From NCBI GenBank assembly GCA_964236465.1, contig CAXSBZ010000033.1:1-34999 (forward strand): 34,999 bases of DNA. Reading direction: 5' to 3'. Every line of letters starts with the position of its first letter. Within the stretch, counting starts at the first letter, position 1. The position numbers and the translations under genes were made by a program. Origin of the DNA: Mucilaginibacter_A sp964236465 (GTDB taxonomy: Bacteria; Bacteroidota; Bacteroidia; Sphingobacteriales; Sphingobacteriaceae). The notes under the pieces were generated by a model. That model was given only the letters and a program-made list of their open reading frames with translations. It made no database searches and was not told the DNA's origin. Shown in pieces: positions 32,798 to 34,999 of the stretch.

Positions 32798-33000
32798 TTT
32801 AAAAAGCGGCTGCGATTTTCTTCCGACCAGGAAGCATTAACCTCCTCAGCCAAAGCATCTGCGTCAGCTTGTTTTGCCTTACTCTGTGATGTTACTTCTA
32901 AATATCTTGCGTAGTCAATCAACCGCTGAACTCCAAAACTGTCAACAGAAGAAGATATAGTGATCACAATTTCATTATTTGTTGTTCTTTCTACCAGCAT
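32794..33000 (-). CDS. Antitoxin partner of the PIN toxin
   Basis: 68 residues, overlapping the toxin start by 4 nt. The N-terminal half (NNEIVITISSSVDSFGVQRLIDYARYLEV) fits a short strand and helices that could form a dimeric DNA-binding part. The C-terminal half is charged (AEEVNASWSEENRSRFL), as in tails that wrap a toxin. No standard AbrB or RHH signature is clear, so the assignment rests mainly on size and position. Confidence 0.8.
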   Translation of the reverse strand: MLVERTTNNEIVITISSSVDSFGVQRLIDYARYLEVTSQSKAKQADADALAEEVNASWSEENRSRFLK

Positions 33001-33120
33001 TTTATGCTTTTATTAGCTTGTCTAAGTTAAGAAAGTTTATTTATTTTTTTAAAACGGATAGATTTTATTGGTTGATATTGATTTCCAATCCCCCCTCCTT
33101 ACCCAACCCAAAAAACCAAA

Positions 33121-33134
33121 CATAAAAGAAGCAT
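33121..33134 (+). repeat. Dispersed motif copy CATAAAAGAAGCAT
   Basis: Short forward copy in the gap between the antitoxin promoter region and the truncated receptor fragment. Confidence 0.6.
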
Positions 33135-33212
33135 CAACGGTATTTATAAATAAGCTACTTGTAAACATAAACCCAGGCAGCAACCTTATAAATACAACCA
33201 TCCATGCAAAAC

Positions 33213-33602
33213 TTAACCATATTTGGAGAAGTTTAAGCTGATTGGGTTTGCATCAACAATATTCACCGCTTTGAGCTGCTGCAACAATTTACGCAGCCAA
33301 ACAGCCGGAATTTTAATGAGTTTTAGATTGCTGCCAAACTGATAATGATTTGTATATTCGTTGAAACCTATCAGCCTGACTTTCAAACTAAAAGATGCTG
33401 TTTTTACCACATTAAAATTGAACAAACCGTTATTGTCTGCTACAACTGTTAAGCTATCGGTTGCAGTTTTCAGGACGATGATAGACCCGGCAAGCGGCAC
33501 GCCTGTAGAATCCTGCACGGCACCCTGCACCTGGAAGCTTCGCTGCGCTGATGCCGAAAAAGACAGTAGTAAAAACAGTATGCAGAGTAACAGTTTGTTC
33601 AT
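33213..33602 (-). pseudogene. Truncated outer-membrane receptor: signal plus carboxypeptidase-regulatory-like domain
   Basis: 129 residues. After a signal peptide (KLLLCILFLLLSFSASAQ) comes a carboxypeptidase-regulatory-like domain (VQGAVQDSTGVPLAGSIIVLK, LTVVADNNGLFNFNV, VRLIGFNEY) and then LQQLKAVNIVDANPISLN, where full receptors continue into the plug and a barrel of many hundred residues. Here a TAA follows at once and no continuation is seen in other frames downstream. It is therefore probably a 3'-deleted outer-membrane protein gene, although a short secreted protein cannot be excluded. Confidence 0.65.
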
Positions 33603-33720
33603 CGTAAAACATTTTGGTAATGGGCAGCCTTTGAAGATAAATAACTATTTAACTACTAATAATATGTACTAAAAATGTTGCGTTAATTAGAGATAAGTCG
33701 TGCGCTGCAAAAATTACGTA

Positions 33721-33738
33721 TTTACTGTTTTTATGGAT
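33721..33738 (-). repeat. Dispersed motif copy TTTACTGTTTTTATGGAT
   Basis: Reverse copy of the ACAGTA core version, 43 nt before the start of the surface protein gene. Confidence 0.6.
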
Positions 33739-33781
33739 AATATTGTAAGGGTAAACTTTAGCTTTATACAGTCAGGATCAG

Positions 33782-34999
33782 ATGATTAAAAACCTACTTA
33801 AAATTATATTCGCTATGTTGATGCTTTGTTTATCGGCCCAAAATCAGGCTGATGCACAAAGCGTATCTAATGAGGGCCAGGAATTTTGGTCGGTTTTCCC
33901 TACGCACGTTCCCAATCAGCCCACGCAGCTGGCCAATATCAGCATTTTTATAACGGGTAAACAAGCATCATCCGGTACGGTATCTGTTGGAGGATATTCA
34001 CAAAAGTTTACTGTTACTGCCAATACGGTTACAGAAATCCAGGTGCCACGTGCCAGTGCATATATCAACGATACGGAAGGCAACCGGGTGCTTTCTAACC
34101 GTGCTATCCACATTGTGGTGGATGCCGGGCAGCCGAATGTGGTTGTTTATGCACATATTTTTGCCGGTGCCCGTTCTGCCGCTTCTTTGATTTTACCTAT
34201 CAAAGCCTTGGGCCAGCAGTATTACAGCATGAATTATACGCAAAGTGCTATCTCCAACGGCCAAAATTATATTACCGTGATTGCCAGCGAGGCCAATACA
34301 AAAGTTTTTATCAGGCGAGGCACTGCAGATTTGGTGGCAGGCGGCGTTACGCTGGCCAAAGCAGGCGATGTGTATGAATATCTGTCGACCAACGATCTCA
34401 CCGGGGTTTCTGTAAAGGTAGATTCTACTACTTCGGGCTGTAAACGATTTGCCATGTTTTCCGGCAGCAGTGGTGCTGCAGTTAATGACCCAACCTGCAC
34501 ACCGCATTCTATTGACCCCTTATACCAGCAAGACTATCCAATAGAAAGCTGGGGCAGAACGTATGGCTTTATCCCTTTTAGCATGATTCCGCCTTCTGGT
34601 ACACAACCCACTGAGCGGACGCTGGGGCAATACATCCGGGTGGTAGCACAAAGTAGTAATACCCATGTTCAGATCAACGGCGTTACAGTAGCTACTTTAA
34701 ATGCAGGCGAATTTTATGCTTCGCAAGACCCATTGAACCAGCCTGCCAATATTTCTGCTGATAAACCAATTAGCGTGGCACAATATGCGCTTACCGAACA
34801 GTGTTCGGACCGCATCCCGAGCAACAGAACTTTGGGCGACCCGGATATGGTAATTTTGAACCCCATTGAATACAGCATCAAAAACATCACGGTCTATTCA
34901 TCAACCAGAGAAAATATCACCGAGCAATATATAAATGTACTGATAAAAACTGCTGCTGCTGCCAGTTTCCGAATCAATGGTATAGCACCAACCACACCT
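33782..34999 (+). CDS. Exported IgGFc-binding-domain surface protein, 3' end cut off
   Basis: The ATG is at 33782 and the frame is open through the window edge, giving 406 residues. The signal peptide runs to about residue 26 (NLLKIIFAMLMLCLSAQNQADAQ). The mature start GQEFWSVFPTH is a hallmark of the IgGFc-binding N-terminal domain found in large Bacteroidota surface proteins. Later segments such as VYAHIFAGARSAASLILPI and GRTYGFIPFSMIPP fit the same domain and its repeating beta structure. Full proteins usually exceed 1000 residues and end in a T9SS sorting or gliding-motility C-terminal domain, which would lie beyond the edge. Adhesion is the likely role. Confidence 0.88.
   Translation, partial: MIKNLLKIIFAMLMLCLSAQNQADAQSVSNEGQEFWSVFPTHVPNQPTQLANISIFITGKQASSGTVSVGGYSQKFTVTANTVTEIQVPRASAYINDTEGNRVLSNRAIHIVVDAGQPNVVVYAHIFAGARSAASLILPIKALGQQYYSMNYTQSAISNGQNYITVIASEANTKVFIRRGTADLVAGGVTLAKAGDVYEYLSTNDLTGVSVKVDSTTSGCKRFAMFSGSSGAAVNDPTCTPHSIDPLYQQDYPIESWGRTYGFIPFSMIPPSGTQPTERTLGQYIRVVAQSSNTHVQINGVTVATLNAGEFYASQDPLNQPANISADKPISVAQYALTEQCSDRIPSNRTLGDPDMVILNPIEYSIKNITVYSSTRENITEQYINVLIKTAAAASFRINGIAPTTP

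Overview
The window looks like chromosomal DNA from a Bacteroidota member of the Sphingobacteriaceae type (Mucilaginibacter or Pedobacter-like). This rests on inference from several signs. Export signals end in AFAQ or KAQ. There is a GH92 mannosidase, a DUF1080 plus Gfo/Idh/MocA pair, an IgGFc-binding-type surface protein and TAnnTTTG-like -7 boxes. Palindromic intergenic repeats of kinds I associate with this phylum are also present. No rRNA, tRNA, CRISPR array, insertion sequence or phage gene was seen.

Layout. 1-5574: a truncated secreted esterase (minus), a YghZ-type aldo/keto reductase, a small exported barrel-like protein and a secreted M1 metallopeptidase. 6132-9977: a secreted GH92 alpha-mannosidase, then an ECF sigma factor gene broken by an in-frame TAG, followed by two overlapping membrane-protein genes. 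10044-16363: a CPA1 antiporter, a small conserved protein, an ABC exporter, a sulfite-oxidase-like molybdoenzyme and an SDR/DUF2867 protein. 16433-27212: three two-gene cassettes, each an NAD(P)-dependent oxidoreductase (aldo/keto reductase, NmrA-like SDR, or zinc-free MDR) followed by a paralogous AraC regulator. Between the first and second cassettes lie a DEAD-box helicase, a one-repeat DUF1456 protein, a DACNV/DAC-like protein and an AT-rich exported protein. 27593-29657: a DUF1080 and Gfo/Idh/MocA sugar-oxidation pair. 30139-31970: a TetR regulator with an operator, a possible gene remnant and a Tat-exported epoxide-hydrolase-like enzyme. 32345-34999: a PIN toxin/antitoxin pair, a truncated receptor fragment and the start of a large surface protein.

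Two patterns go beyond ordinary annotation. First, upstream of all three oxidoreductase-AraC cassettes there are two direct half-sites (about TAGCCRAAW) exactly 21 bp apart and 51-60 bp before the start codon. This is a strong candidate operator for the paralogous AraC regulators. The second and third cassettes are also bracketed by a roughly 180-bp direct repeat. Second, about 30 copies of a short motif (ATAAAARMAGYAT, often preceded by TAGG or GG; both orientations) sit in nearly every intergenic gap, often as inverted pairs. Its density is like that of DNA uptake sequences or REPIN elements, but its function is unknown.

The organism, the motif functions and the regulatory links are inferences. 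The positions and repeat matches were read by eye from the sequence.
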